Below, one piece after another: positions 1-10,181 of a DNA stretch of 64,000 bases (positions within the stretch are counted from its first letter, which is position 1; each line of letters begins with the position of its first letter). The translations under genes were made by a program, and so were the position numbers. The stretch is from Cephalotus follicularis (Eukaryota > Streptophyta > Magnoliopsida > Oxalidales > Cephalotaceae): positions 204,866 to 268,865 of the forward strand of contig BDDD01002119.1 in NCBI GenBank assembly GCA_001972305.1, given 5' to 3'. The notes beneath the pieces are model-generated. The model worked only from the letters and a program-made list of their open reading frames with translations, had not been told where the DNA came from and did no database searches.

Positions 1-1000
1 AAGCACTGTTTTAGATTTTTTTTCTCCTTCTCATCGTTACCCGTGACAATGATATCATCAACATACACTAGAAGTGCTGTTACTCCCCCTGTGTTCGAGT
101 GCTTGATGAAAAGAGTGTAATCACCTTGACTCTGTTTGTATCCCGATGCTTTCATTACTCTAGCAAACCTCCCAAACCAGGCTCTAGTGGATTGCTTAAG
201 CCCATATAGTGCTTTTTTTTGTCTACATGCTTTGTTTATTGTCTTTTCCCCTTCAAAGGCCAGTGGAATATTCATGTAGATCTCCTCTTCTCGGTCTCCG
301 TGTAAGAAGGCATTCTTTACATCATACTGTTGAAGTTGCCAATTAAAATGAGTAGCTAGAGAAAGTAAAATTCTTACAGTGTTCATCTTTGCCATTTGTG
401 TAAATGTCTCCTGATAATCTACTCCATATGTTTGAATATAACCCTTTGCTACCCCTCGAGAGAACCAGCAGCTTTGTATTTTAGGGTAAACACCCATTTA
501 CAGCCCACAAGATTCTTTTTTTTTTTTGGAACTGATTTAGTATTATAGACAGAGAAGAAAGTTATAAAAACTAGCATGTTAGCCAAGCATGCTAGAGCCC
601 CTTGAAACCTTGCAGGGAAAACTATATTAACATAAGACTAGACTAGAGAAAAACTCTATCCAAGAGGTAATAAGGCAGAGTAACTTAATCTGCCAAGATC
701 CATATCACAACAAGCGGCATTATGCCACACCCAGCCCCCAAACCTTAGGTCTTCTCTCCCAAAGGAATACCCCAGTTCTCACATAGGCTGTGATGCCACT
801 CACACCTCTGTAACTTTTGGCCCAACCACAGCTTCAAAGCCACATCATGTTTTATCCTGTTAATAACCTCTTTGGCAGGCATAAATCAACGATTTCCCAA
901 GTCCTGTTTTTCTCTAGTGCATCTATTTCTTCTTCATTGCATTCCTCCATTCTTCTTTTGATAATGCCTCAGATAAAGTATTCGGAATAGCAATAGTGTT
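1..1000 (-). pseudogene. Copia-1 reverse transcriptase (interrupted)
   Basis: The minus strand at 51-68 encodes V-Y-V-D-D-I, the catalytic YVDD box of copia RT. Upstream in coding order, 886-960 encodes the conserved start block (W..AM..E, then DALEKNRTWEIVDL). The matching VGCKWVF block resumes near 510, so the domain is split by an insertion at about 516-885. The usual order continues (TYGVDYQ-type block near 425, ALYGLKQ-like block near 200). Finger and palm motifs are recognisable, but the reading frame is destroyed by the insertion and by point stops. Confidence 0.85.
516..885 (-). mobile_element. 5'-truncated LINE (non-LTR) 3' end inside copia-1 RT
   Basis: The copia RT reading breaks between the IVDL and VGCKWV blocks. 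The intervening ~370 bp, on the minus strand, starts with an ORF tail (AKEVINRIKHDVALK... ending CENWGIPLGEKT then stop), continues with ~240 bp of non-coding sequence and ends in a 12-base A run (T run at 516-527 on +). An ORF2-like C-terminus, 3' UTR and poly(A) is the layout of a plant LINE. No clean target duplication is visible and a few codons of the copia target are missing, so the edges are uncertain by about 10 bp. Confidence 0.6.
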
Positions 1001-2216
1001 TAGACTCACAATAAAATTTTTATGAAGTGGTGACAGGCACTTAAGTGACACATAGTATGATAATGGATATAAAGGTCGCTTTGTGCACTCTCTAGTACCT
1101 TTTCTAACAGCAATTGGAAGATGAGAGTCACTTTGTGGTGTATCAACCGATAGTTCATGCAAAGGCGGCTCAACACTTACAGGAAGTTCATTAGTAGAGT
1201 TCGAATTGTCACTTTGAACTTGCGTTTGGTCCAGAACCACTGGTCTTCTTGAGTACACATGAGGTAGTCTCATAGAGTCACAAATACGGACAGATGTAGG
1301 GGATGAATTTGGTGTAGATGCAAAAGGAGAAACTTGTTCTAGAATAGACTCAGGTGTAGGAATGGGGGACGTCTAGGTTAAGGACACCAAAGTCTTTATC
1401 TTCCATAAATGAATTCTCCCTCTGAAAATAAGACTATGAGAAATAAGGTTTATTTTCAGCAAAGGTGACATCGGCTGATATGTAGAATTTCCTAGAAGGA
1501 GGATGATAACACTTACACTCTTTTTGTGTAGAAGAATAGCCAAGAAACACCCACTTTATTGCTCTAGGATCTAGTTTGCTTCTTTGATGGTTATGAACAT
1601 GAACAAATGAGGTACAACCTAAGATTCTAGGTATAAGACCATTGTTTGTCCGGTAATGAGGATAGAATTTGGCAAGGATTTCCATGAGAGTTTTATAATC
1701 TAATACCCTTGATGGTAATCTATTAATCATGTATGTGGATGTAAGAATAGCTTCCCCCCAATATGATTTAGGAACATTCCCTTGGAATAACATCGCTCGA
1801 GTGGAATTAAGCAAATGACCATTTTTCCTCTCAGCAACCCCATTCTATTGTGGTGTGTTTAAACAAGATGACTCATGGATGATTCCCTCCTCCTAAAAAA
1901 CAGGGTGATAAAATTTGATTGAAGTAATCTCATGCATTATCTGATCTAAAGCTCTTAATTTTTACCCCAAATTGGTTTTGAATCATGGAAAGAAAGTTAG
2001 GAACAATGCTACTCACATCAGAATTGTGTTTGAGTGGGAATATCCAGGTGACCCTAGTGCAATCATCAATGAAAAAGGGACAAACCACTTAGATCCTGAG
2101 ATATTTGGAATTGTGGATGGTCCCCAAATGTCACTATGAATCAAATCAAAAGGATGAGAGCTTCTTTTATTGTTCATAGGAAAGATACACGGGTATGCTT
2201 AGCAAATTCGCAAGTA
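923..2216 (-). pseudogene. Copia-1 integrase and IN-RT linker
   Basis: Minus-strand translation of 1434-1870 gives the end of a copia integrase core: a VAERKNGHLLNSTRAML block with the catalytic glutamate, then the SYWGEAILTSTYMINRLPS and LDPRAIKWVFLGYSSTQKE blocks typical of the C-terminal region. 1870-2216 holds the earlier core with stops. 923-1273 encodes the variable linker ending in the W..AM signature at the start of RT. Stops separate the three pieces. In a working element the integrase inserts cDNA into nuclear DNA; this copy cannot be expressed intact. Confidence 0.85.
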
Positions 2217-2715
2217 TCACATTGAAATTCCCTTATACAAAGAAGGAAACATGAATTTTAAGACATGAAAAGAAGGATGACCAAAACGAAAATGATGAAG
2301 CCACATGGCATCTTTATTTGAGGTAGTAAGAAATGACAAGGGTAAATTATTCATGACTCTTTTTGAACTACTCGGTGTCTCGAGATAGTACAGCCCATCC
2401 CTTTCCTTAGCAAATCCAATCTTCCTCTCCGAACCCTGGTCCTGAAAAACACAAAAAGGATGAAAAATTGCGTAACATTTAAGGTCTTTGGTGAGTTTCT
2501 GTATGCAGACAAGGTTGGCTGACAATTTAGGTACATGAAGAACACCTTTAAGAGTTAGGACATGTGTAATGTGGACATCACCTATTCCTGCAACCGTGGT
2601 AAGAGAACCATTTGCTACCACTATATTTCTACTACTTGGACGTGGAGTATACATACTAAAATATAGTGAGGTGTAAGTCATGTGATCGGTAGCTCCCGAG
2701 TCTATGATCTAGCTC
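2217..2715 (-). pseudogene. Copia-1 protease end and GAG_pre-integrase domain
   Basis: The minus strand near 2675-2712 encodes an aspartic-protease active-site block D-S-G-A-T-D-H-M. An open stretch of 154 codons follows, carrying VLHVPKLSANLVCIQKL and the zinc-binding region WLHHFRFGHPS of GAG_pre-integrase. These are the usual neighbours between gag and integrase in Ty1/copia. A 20-bp direct duplication at 2691-2710 and 2711-2730 falls on the active-site codons and duplicates part of the motif. Confidence 0.85.
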
Positions 2716-2730
2716 CCGAGTCTATGATCC
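2691..2730. repeat. 20-bp tandem duplication in the copia-1 protease motif
   Basis: Two adjacent 20-bp copies (2691-2710 and 2711-2730) differ only at the last base. They cover the codons of the DSG active-site motif read on the minus strand. It looks like a slippage duplication, and because 20 is not a multiple of three it breaks the frame. Confidence 0.9.
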
Positions 2731-2959
2731 AAGAATCACTAGGAAAGCTTTTCAAGGCATGTAATCCAAAAGAAAATGGAGACTTACCAGACATTGCTAA
2801 TGAACATGCACCTGAGGGCTTCTTGAGAGATCCTAAAAAATTTCTGATTCTCTCAATCTCTTCACTGTTGAAACCTTATTTCTCTTGTCCTTCATCGTGA
2901 CTGGTTTGCTCAGTTAGGTGGGCCTGGGATCTAGGCTGTCCTGCTCGGTTTCCCCATTC

Positions 2960-3660
2960 TCGGCTTGAGGTTGTTGGTTTACCATTTAGCTTCCAACAAC
3001 GATCCCTAGTATGCCTTGGTTTATTACAGTAGGTACACCATAAATTGTCCCGGTTGTTTTTCCATAAAGTCCGTTATGCATCTGCCTGTCCTTTTTCTTC
3101 TTGTTGGGGATGTGCATTTTGAGTCACCAAAGGCTGATCCTTCAAAAGCCTGCGGCTCAAACATGATACCCCTTCGACTTTCTTCTGCCCGGATTAGAGA
3201 AATTGTCTCCTCTAATGAAGGTATTTCTTCTTTTCCGAGTATTTGAATTCTGACCTGATCAAATTCGGGACTAAGACCAGCTAGAAAACCATATACCCTA
3301 TCCTTTTCAATAAAAAAATTTAATATGGCTGCATCTTCCAGGCACTTCATCTCAAATACCCGATAATGATCGAGTTCTTGTCATAGATTTTGTAGAGTAT
3401 TGGCATATTCTGTCATAGTTCTGCTTCCTTGTTTCGTTGCACCTGTTTTCTACTTAATTTCATACGCTTGGGTTGCATCTCTGGCCTTTGAATACGTCCT
3501 GCGATTGGAATCCCGAAGCTCCTTTGCAGTTTTTAGAAACATGCATGTATCACTTATGGTCGGATCCATTGATTCCCATAACCATGACATGATATTGAAT
3601 CAGCCGCATCCCACACGTCAAATTCCAGATCGGTCCTGTTCCGAGAAGATGGCTTAGTCT
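2960..3660 (-). pseudogene. Copia-1 gag (UBN2 type) with zinc knuckle
   Basis: Minus-strand translation from about 3650 downward gives the UBN2 gag sequence landmarks SWLWESMDP, MFLKTAKEL, TMTEYANTLQNL, YGFLAGLSPEFD and QILGKEEIPSLEETISLIRAEESR. A CCHC knuckle (CTYCNKPRHTRDRC) lies near 2985-3040. The fold would package element RNA in virus-like particles. The longest uninterrupted piece is 3024-3350; stops and a frame change split the rest. Confidence 0.85.
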
Positions 3661-3830
3661 TCCTTTGCCCTTTAGGTATTTCTTGACAAATTGCTACCAT
3701 TTGACATAGTTCTTCTCATTCAACCTACATGTTGCCCTGATATTCAACCTATACTTTGGAGAATAGATTAAGATATGGTGGGAAAATACAGCAATGAAGG
3801 CTGTAATTAAAATCCAGAAACGAGCCTAAT

Positions 3831-3842
3831 TCTCTGATACCA
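3831..3842 (-). other. Copia-1 primer-binding site (tRNA-iMet)
   Basis: Minus strand reads TGGTATCAGAGA directly after the CA end of the 5' LTR. The first 11 bases match the 3' end complement of plant initiator tRNA-Met. Confidence 0.9.
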
Positions 3843-4095
3843 TGAAGAATTTAGAGAGGAGAATTAAGATTATTCTTGTTATTTTTCTGTCAAAGATACA
3901 ATGCTATATATATGGACTATTCAAGAAGCTAAAATAGGAAACAAATCTAGCTATAATGCTATAATCCCACATATTAAGGGATCTAGAAAATACAACTATA
4001 ATCCCATAGATTAAGGGATCTAAGAGCTAAAATACAGCTGTTTTCTAATGATAAAATCTGTTTATTCCTGAAAATCTACTATTTACAATTCAACA
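3843..4095 (-). repeat. Copia-1 5' LTR (253 bp)
   Basis: On the minus strand the LTR starts TGTTGAATTG at 4095 and ends AATTCTTCA at 3843, next to the primer site. It is AT-rich, as copia LTRs usually are. The base run just outside (4096-4100) would be one half of a target duplication; its partner lies outside the window. Confidence 0.85.
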
Positions 4096-4105
4096 TGGGT
4101 ACATA

Positions 4106-4753
4106 TCAATTTTTGGTCCAGTTTCTCTTTGATGAATTTCTGTCGATTTCAATATGTTTGGTTTCATCATATTGGACTGGATTATGAGCTATACATATTA
4201 CCGCTTTATTGTCGCAATATAGCCTCACAGATCTTTCATGTATTATGCCTAGATCCTTGAGTAATAATTTTAACAATAGTTGTTCTGGAACACCTTGAGT
4301 CATGGCCCTGTACTCGGATTCGACACTGGATCTAACTACCACCGTCTGTTTCTTACTCCTCCAAGCAACTAGATTCCCTCCTAAGAGTGTGCGGTAACCT
4401 GAAGTGGATCTCCTATCGTCTTTAGACCCTACCCAATCCGCATCTGTGAAGGCTTCCATTTGTAGATGGCCATGATTCAAATAGAAGATTCCTTTTCCTG
4501 GAGCAAATTTCAAGTATCTCAAAATCCTAACGATTGCTTCCTGGTGAGGATGACATGGATCATGCATAAACAAGCTGACTACACCTACTGCATAAGCAAT
4601 GTTTAGTCGAGTATGTGATAAATAGATCAACCTCCCTACCAGTCGTTGATACCTCTCTCTATCAACTGAGTCACCAACTCCACTACATAGTTGATGATTA
4701 ACCTCAATAGGAGAGTCAGCAGGTCCACAACCCAACATACCAACTTCACCCAA
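4106..4753 (-). pseudogene. Copia-2 RNase H domain
   Basis: An uninterrupted minus-strand stretch of 215 codons carries the copia RT-end and RNase H landmarks: YQRLVGRLIYLSHTRLNIAYAV, ILRYLKFAPGKGI, AFTDADWVGSKDDRRSTSGY, SSVESEYRAMTQG, LYCDNKAVICIAHNP and ETKHIEID. The DADWAG-type aspartate, SEYRA glutamate and CDN aspartate are all present. Frame is lost just after HIEID, and copia-1 interrupts the domain a few codons later. In a live element it removes the RNA strand during reverse transcription. Confidence 0.9.
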
Positions 4754-5624
4754 TAGCTCAAGTACATACTTCTTTTGGGAGATATATAGCTCAAACTATC
4801 TAACTAAGTGAGATTTAAGTTTGGACATTTCCACTTCGCCATTGATTGTCACAACTATGTCATCAACATAAACAATAAGAACAGTAATCTTTTCTCCATC
4901 ACACTTGACATACACAGTGTGATCTGCATTACTTTGCCTGTATCCAACTTTCAAGATGGCTTTGAGAAATCGACCAAACCAAGCTCTCGAAGACTACTTT
5001 AACCTATACAATACCTCCTTCAATTTACATACTTTCCCATATGTGAGATGAGATGGGAAGCCTGGAGGAACAGCCATATACAACTCCTCAAGATCTCCAA
5101 GAAGAACTACACTTTTAACATCCAGCTAATGTAGACACCATCCAAGGTTTGCAGCACAAGACAACAGGTTTCTGATGGTATCATCTTGGCTACAGGGGCA
5201 AAAGTCTCATGATAGTCAATTTCATATGTCTGAGTGAAGCCCTTTGCAACTAACCGAGCCTTATACCTTTCCATAGTTCCATCTGCTTTTAGAACACCCA
5301 CTTGCATCCTATTGCTTTTTTCCCAACTGGTAGAGTGCCTAATTCTCATGTGTCATTCTTCTTTAGAGCTTTCATTTCCTCAAGCATGGCTTGCTTCCAT
5401 TTAGAGTCAGTAATGGCCTCTTTCCAACCATACGGAATAGACATGGACGACAAAAAGTAAAGAAATACACGATATGGAGGAGAAAACTTTTCATAAGAAA
5501 TAAAGTCAAAAATTGGATGTTTAATACAAGCTCTAACTCCTTTCCTAAAGAGCAATAGGAATGTCACCATTATCAATAGTACCTGATGTTGGAGAAGGAT
5601 ACTTGGAAGAAGAAACTGGGTCAT
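4754..5624 (-). pseudogene. Copia-2 reverse transcriptase and linker
   Basis: The minus strand at about 4858-4875 encodes YVDDIV. 5107-5349 encodes the RT start ([30 protein letters not shown]). 5346-5624 encodes the linker ending W(K)[15 protein letters not shown]. The domain is split into at least three frames. A stop follows the linker inside ALKKNDTW, and the region between 4880 and 5107 contains further stops. Confidence 0.85.
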
Positions 5625-5758
5625 CCAGAGTCAACAATTGGCAAGTTGGTGCGTGAGTGGACTTTTCTATCCTAGTCTCTCCTGGTATAAGTCTTCGAAT
5701 CCTTGTTTTCTTCCCCTGAGCACAAGTCTCTTTCTCTTTCGCCTCTCACATCCTCCTC

Positions 5759-6624
5759 CTAAACACACATTTCCTCCTCTTGCTTTTCTCTCTCCTCTTG
5801 CTCTTCTCTCATGCTCTTCCTCTCAACCCAAACAATCTCGCTACCAACCCAATGTGGATTAGTAGAAGACTCTTCAAGCATCTCTTCTTCCACAATATCT
5901 CTCTTCTCCCGAAGAAATTGTTGAAAGTAGGATTCATGCTCATGAAAGTTAACATCCATGGTAATAAAAAGTTTATGGGAAAGAGGATGATAACATTTGT
6001 AGCCCTTTTTAGAAGTGGAATAGCCAAGAAAAACACAACTAAAAGCTCGAGGGTCAAGTTTGTCACGAGAGGGGCATGAATTATGAACAAAACACACACA
6101 ACCAAAAATTTTTGGAGGAAGATAAGAAGTGAGTGCTGGATCAGGGAGAAGTGACATAGGAGTCTTAAAATCAAGCACACTAGGAGTCCTATTAATGAAG
6201 TATGTAGCAATGAGAATGGCACTGGCCCAAAGGATTTAGGGACACTCATAGAGAACATGATGGATCGAGTAACATTGAGAAGGTGTCTGTTTTTCCTCTC
6301 CGGAATACCATTCTGTTCAAGAGTAAGGAAACATGAGGTTTGGGAAACTATACCATGCTCATCAGGATAAGTGCGAAAGTTTCCATCCATACATTCAGTT
6401 CCATTATCACTCCGAAGCACCTGAATTTGAGCATGAAAGTGAGTGCGAATCATAGCACGGTAGGACTTAAAACATGTAAAGACCTCATTCTTCGAACAAA
6501 GAAGGTAGACACAAGTGTGACGAGTACAATTATTCATAAAAGAAACAAAGTACTTAAAACCATCACGAGAGACAATTCTAGAAGTCAACAAATCAAAATG
6601 AATAATGAAAAAAAGGAACATCAC
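5759..6624 (-). pseudogene. Copia-2 integrase
   Basis: Minus strand 5809-6624 and the overlapping frame 5759-6178 together show a copia integrase core: KYFVSFMNNCTRHTCVYLL, VLRSDNGTEC with the second catalytic aspartate, QNGIPERKNRHLLNVTRSIMF with the catalytic glutamate, then LDPRAFSCVFLGYSTSKKGYKCYHP. A one-base shift near 6180 separates the core from the C-terminal block. The last ~40 codons form a Glu-rich linker. Confidence 0.85.
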
Positions 6625-7169
6625 TTTTATTAGGGCTTAAAGGATAACAAGCTCGAGTTCGTTTTGCTACCTCACACACATCACAAATAAAGAACTCATG
6701 TTTACAATCCTTACCCAGAGTAAAAAATAAAACAGATAAAACCAATAAAGAGGGGTGGCCCAAATGCCTATACCATCTATGCAAGAGGTATAAACTACTA
6801 CTGGTTCGTGCAGTATAAGCAAGGTCCTAGTAAAAAATGTAGTTATGTACGGATCCAGATAGTAAAGTCCACTTTGCACTCTACCATAGCCAATCGCTCC
6901 CTGTACCCAGTTCCTAAAAGTCACAATGAGTGGAAAAGAAAACAACACAACAATTCAGTTGTTTGTCAGTAAATGGACAATAAGTTTGCACAAAGACCAG
7001 GAACATGAACAACAGAAGGCAGTGATTAGTGGAAGTACAACCTTTTCCTCAAATAGATGATAGATAACCATCTGCGACCCTGATTTTATCTTTACTAGAA
7101 CAAGGAATATAAGAGTCAAATAAATCAGATGAGCTAGTCATATGATCATTTGCTCCAGAATCAAGTAGT
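6593..7169 (-). pseudogene. Copia-2 protease end and GAG_pre-integrase
   Basis: The minus strand near 7130-7169 reads LLDSGANDHMT, the aspartic-protease motif, preceded by TGA where the family normally has a tryptophan codon. The SLFDSYIPCSSKDKIRVADG-type block follows. 6593-6950 contains GAG_pre-integrase, with RWYRHLGHPS and the CDVCEVAKRT cysteine pair that begin the integrase zinc finger. Several frame breaks are visible. Confidence 0.8.
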
Positions 7170-7174
7170 CATGT
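7170..7174. repeat. Target-site duplication CATGT (left)
   Basis: CATGT at 7170-7174 is repeated at 8431-8435, exactly flanking a TG…CA segment. Removing one copy plus the segment rejoins the copia-2 reading. Confidence 0.95.
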
Positions 7175-8430
7175 TGTGATGACCCAAATTCCATGAAAGA
7201 TATTATGATTGTTATTATGTATTTTGGCAGATAGTTTAAGGGACCCGTAGTATGACCCTAAGTGTTGAAAAGGAAAACTGTCCCAAAGCGCCGACGCTTT
7301 GGTAGTAACGGTCGACGCTTTAAATGTAACAGTCGACGCTTCGAGATCAAGAATTGAAAGTTGACCTGGAGGAGACTTAAAGCGGTGACGTTTTGTAGTA
7401 AAGCGTCAGCGCTTTAGTCGGGATAGGCACAATGCCCCGGTGAAGCGGTGTAAATGGGTTCATTAAGGGTTTTTAAACCACAAGTTTTATAAAAGGTTCT
7501 GGTTATGACCAGACAATGGTTTTCAATAAAAGTATATTTTCAAGTTTGGCTGAGATATATGCCACAAGAATGTATAAACGGAAAATGTTTTGATTGTTTT
7601 CAAGTATGCTGGTTATATATATACCAGAAAAGGTATGATTTTAGAAATGTTCTGGTTTTATAAAACTAGAAGATGATTTCCAAAGATATTTTGAAATTTA
7701 TGATGTTTAAATGTTTTGATAAAGATTATAAAAAACAACGGATTTCGATAACGTTTTATGACTATGATTCTTACTGGGCTCTCAAAAGCTCACTCCTTTC
7801 AATGTTTTGTTTTCAAACTAATCTTCCAGGAAACGTTGAACGTGAAGTTACGAGCTTTAGTAGAAGTTCGCGAAAGAAGAGTAAGGAATGAAGATATGAT
7901 ATGCTATGCAACTATGTTTTAATGTCATGTGGTAATATTTTCCGCTTTGTAACGTTTATGATAGACGATGTGTAGATGTTAAAGTAAGGAAATGAATGTT
8001 GTAGTTTATGACGTTTTCAAATAAAACGACGATGTTTAGAAGTTGTGTTGAAAGTTATAGAACATACTTGAGAGTATGAGGAGTTAATGATTAAGGAGAG
8101 TATGTGATTGTTTTGTGATATGATAAGTTTATGTTTTTCCGCTGTGAAAGGTTACATGTTAAGTGACATATCAATGTAAAGGTATTAGAAATGATCATGA
8201 TAATGAGAATATGATATTTTGAAATTGATGTTTCAAAGATGTATGTATATGCGATCCTGTGAAGTTATTGAGTAATAATATTAGGTTTTAAATCTAAGCC
8301 AAGATTTTATGATATGAAATGGATCGTTAAATGGTTAAACGATTTGACGGTCAAAGGTTACACCCACGTAACGCACCGATCTTCGGAGCTCGCTTTGAGC
8401 GTAAAGTGGACTCGGGTCGGGGGCGCTACA
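7175..8430 (+). repeat. Solo LTR (gypsy-type, 1,256 bp) in copia-2
   Basis: The segment starts TGTGATGACCC and ends GGGGGCGCTACA, with a perfect 5-bp target duplication (CATGT). No internal coding sequence is present, so this is a solo LTR left by LTR-LTR recombination. Near its start (7287-7420) are repeats around a GTCGACGCTTT or GCCGACGCTTT word, similar to those in other LTRs of this window. A 72-codon ORF at 7673-7891 has no recognisable content. Orientation as + is inferred from the TGTGA start and GGGGCGCTACA end. Confidence 0.92.
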
Positions 8431-8439
8431 CATGTAGGG

Positions 8440-9550
8440 TTAGAAGTAGAGATACTAAAGCAGGTGTTGAAGTACTGAGATCTCATCCACATAAAGAGAG
8501 ACAGTAGAAGTAGTAGATGCACTAGGAGGCATGCTGCCAGTCAAAGAGGAGGTATCAGAAACCTCGGACACATGCGCTTGTGAACGTGTGAGTCTACCAT
8601 TACTCGGCCTACTACCACCATCCCTCTTGATATACGGTCATGCAATTTAAACAAGTCACTATTATATGTATAGGCTTTCCACAGTGGCTACACATCATTG
8701 GTGGTTTGTCACTTGTACTGCTTTTGGAATCACTGAGATGGACTGATGATCTAGAGGACACAGCATGTGCCAAGCGATTTAAGGAGACAGATGGCATCAT
8801 AGCACTACGTCGACGCTCCTCATGCTGGAGTAGATTGTATGCCCCCTCAAGCGTTGGAAATAATTCTACCAAGAATTTGAATTCGAGTTGGATCATACTT
8901 CGGATTCAAGCCACCAAGAGAGTCGTACACTCGTTCCTTATCAATGTCACTCTGGAAGGCAAGAAGATCATCAGAAGCACTACTATGTCTGAATGTCCAA
9001 TTAGAATCAAGTTGTTGCCAGAGGTAAGTCATAGTGGAGTAGTAAGTGGCAAGAAATAATTCTCCTTGCTTCAACTCTTTGATCTTCTGGCGAATCTCAT
9101 AGGCCTAAGCATAGTTGTTCCTCCGAGAGTATTGCCGAGCAATGGCATCGCAAATGTCTTTCGCCGACTCCATCATCATGTACTGTGGACTAAGGGCAAG
9201 CTCAATAGAGTGTAGAAGTCAAGACATAACCAAGGCATCCTCATATTGCCATCTCTCTTTCCCTTCTTCATCCTTGAGTCAAATAGTCGTCAAATATCCG
9301 GCTAGCTTGTTGGCTTGAACGAACATCATACAGGCTTTAGACCAAGAGAGGTAGTTAGTCCCATCAAACTTCATCGGATTGATTAGAAGAGAAGTGTTGT
9401 GGTTAACACTCCAAGTAACTTCCATCACCACAACCCGATTAGTAGAGGAAGTGCCACTCACTGTCCTCCATGTTTTAAAATAAAGCAAATGACACAAGTT
9501 CCTCACTATCCACCAATACAGTAGCACCAACACCCGCATATTCCAAAACC
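8440..9550 (-). pseudogene. Copia-2 gag with zinc knuckle
   Basis: Minus strand 9279-9539 encodes the gag N-terminus (LLINPMKFDGTNYLSWSKACMMF). 8847-9074 encodes the middle (GELFLATYYSTMTYLWQQLD, DKERVYDSLGGLNPKYD). 8612-8896 encodes LLQHEERRRSAM followed by a knuckle, CSHCGKPIHIIVTC. The pieces are in different frames. The last part before the solo LTR is Ser/Thr-rich linker leading into the protease. Confidence 0.85.
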
Positions 9551-9945
9551 AGTGACAAAATCATGACAGGAAAAAACTGTCAGCGATGTACTATTCCGGT
9601 GACTGTTCAGGCGAGGTGGTCGAACAACAATGATTTTCTTAGGTTTCGGTCGCCGGTGCCTGGGGAGCTTGGTGGTGGTGCTCTTTTGGCCAACGAACTC
9701 GAATCGACGTAGATCTGAGGTTCTTAGCAACTGTTGCGCGTGGCTACTTTAATGACGGCCAAACTTCAGGCAAGGGAGCGTCAACGGCATGGGAGTATTC
9801 TGATAGGTTTTTGATCTAGATCCAAGCACTGGGTCCCATACTTCTCTACTATACAGTGCTCTTCTCCTTGTTTAGTCACTGGAAATGCTTCGGTGACCTC
9901 ATATTTGCTAGGAGAAGGCAGTGTTTTAGGAAGTTAGGAAACCTG
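9551..9945 (-). other. Copia-2 leader between primer site and gag
   Basis: About 395 bp between the gag start and the primer-binding site. It holds no domain I recognise. A 74-codon basic ORF at 9506-9730 (minus) overlaps the gag start in another frame and has no recognisable content. Confidence 0.5.
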
Positions 9946-9957
9946 GCTCTGATAACA
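9946..9957 (-). other. Copia-2 primer-binding site (mutated)
   Basis: Minus strand reads TGTTATCAGAGC next to the LTR, one base off the canonical TGGTATCAGAGC that pairs with initiator tRNA-Met. Confidence 0.85.
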
Positions 9958-10115
9958 TGTTGAGATTGAGAGGATTTTTAGGGTTTTTTTATATTAGCTT
10001 ATCCTTAATGATATAGGTCATGTGTAATATATATGAGAACAAGTGTACAATTATAATAATAAACCTATACACTATCAAGTGTCTATACAAAGTATAATAA
10101 ACACTAACTCCTACA
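9958..10115 (-). repeat. Copia-2 5' LTR (158 bp)
   Basis: On the minus strand the LTR runs TGTAGGAGTT (10115) to ATCTCAACA (9958) and abuts the primer site. It is short and AT-rich. About 80 bp of it recurs in reverse orientation at 15961-16042. Confidence 0.85.
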
Positions 10116-10127
10116 ATTTGCTTATGT

Positions 10128-10181
10128 ATATTGATGAAACAAACCTATTATTCTCATTTCTAATGATTTTGAATTGACTAC
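10128..10181. repeat. 54-bp direct repeat, left copy
   Basis: This 54-bp stretch matches 16046-16099 in the same orientation with three mismatches. The two copies bracket the whole rearranged 10182-16045 block. Confidence 0.85.

Larger units (their letters stand above)
1..4095 (-). mobile_element. Copia-1: Ty1/copia element, truncated by window edge
   Basis: Read on the minus strand, 4095 to 1 gives a 5' LTR, a tRNA-iMet primer site, UBN2-type gag with zinc knuckle, a DSGA protease motif, GAG_pre-integrase, integrase and the first part of reverse transcriptase. This PR-IN-RT order is diagnostic of Ty1/copia. The rest of RT, RNase H and the 3' LTR lie left of base 1. The 5' LTR outer end (4095) interrupts the RNase H C-terminus of copia-2, so copia-1 inserted later. 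Every domain carries stops or frameshifts and RT holds a LINE fragment, so it is non-autonomous. Confidence 0.9.
4096..10115 (-). mobile_element. Copia-2: Ty1/copia element hosting copia-1 and a solo LTR
   Basis: Minus-strand order from 10115: 5' LTR, mutated tRNA-iMet primer site, gag with zinc knuckle, protease DSGA, GAG_pre-integrase, integrase, RT and RNase H. The RNase H reading runs up to the outer end of the copia-1 LTR (…KLICTHV at about 4096), showing copia-1 inserted into it. The 3' LTR must lie beyond base 1. A 1,256-bp foreign solo LTR splits the gag-protease region. It is older than copia-1 and has many stops. Confidence 0.9.
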
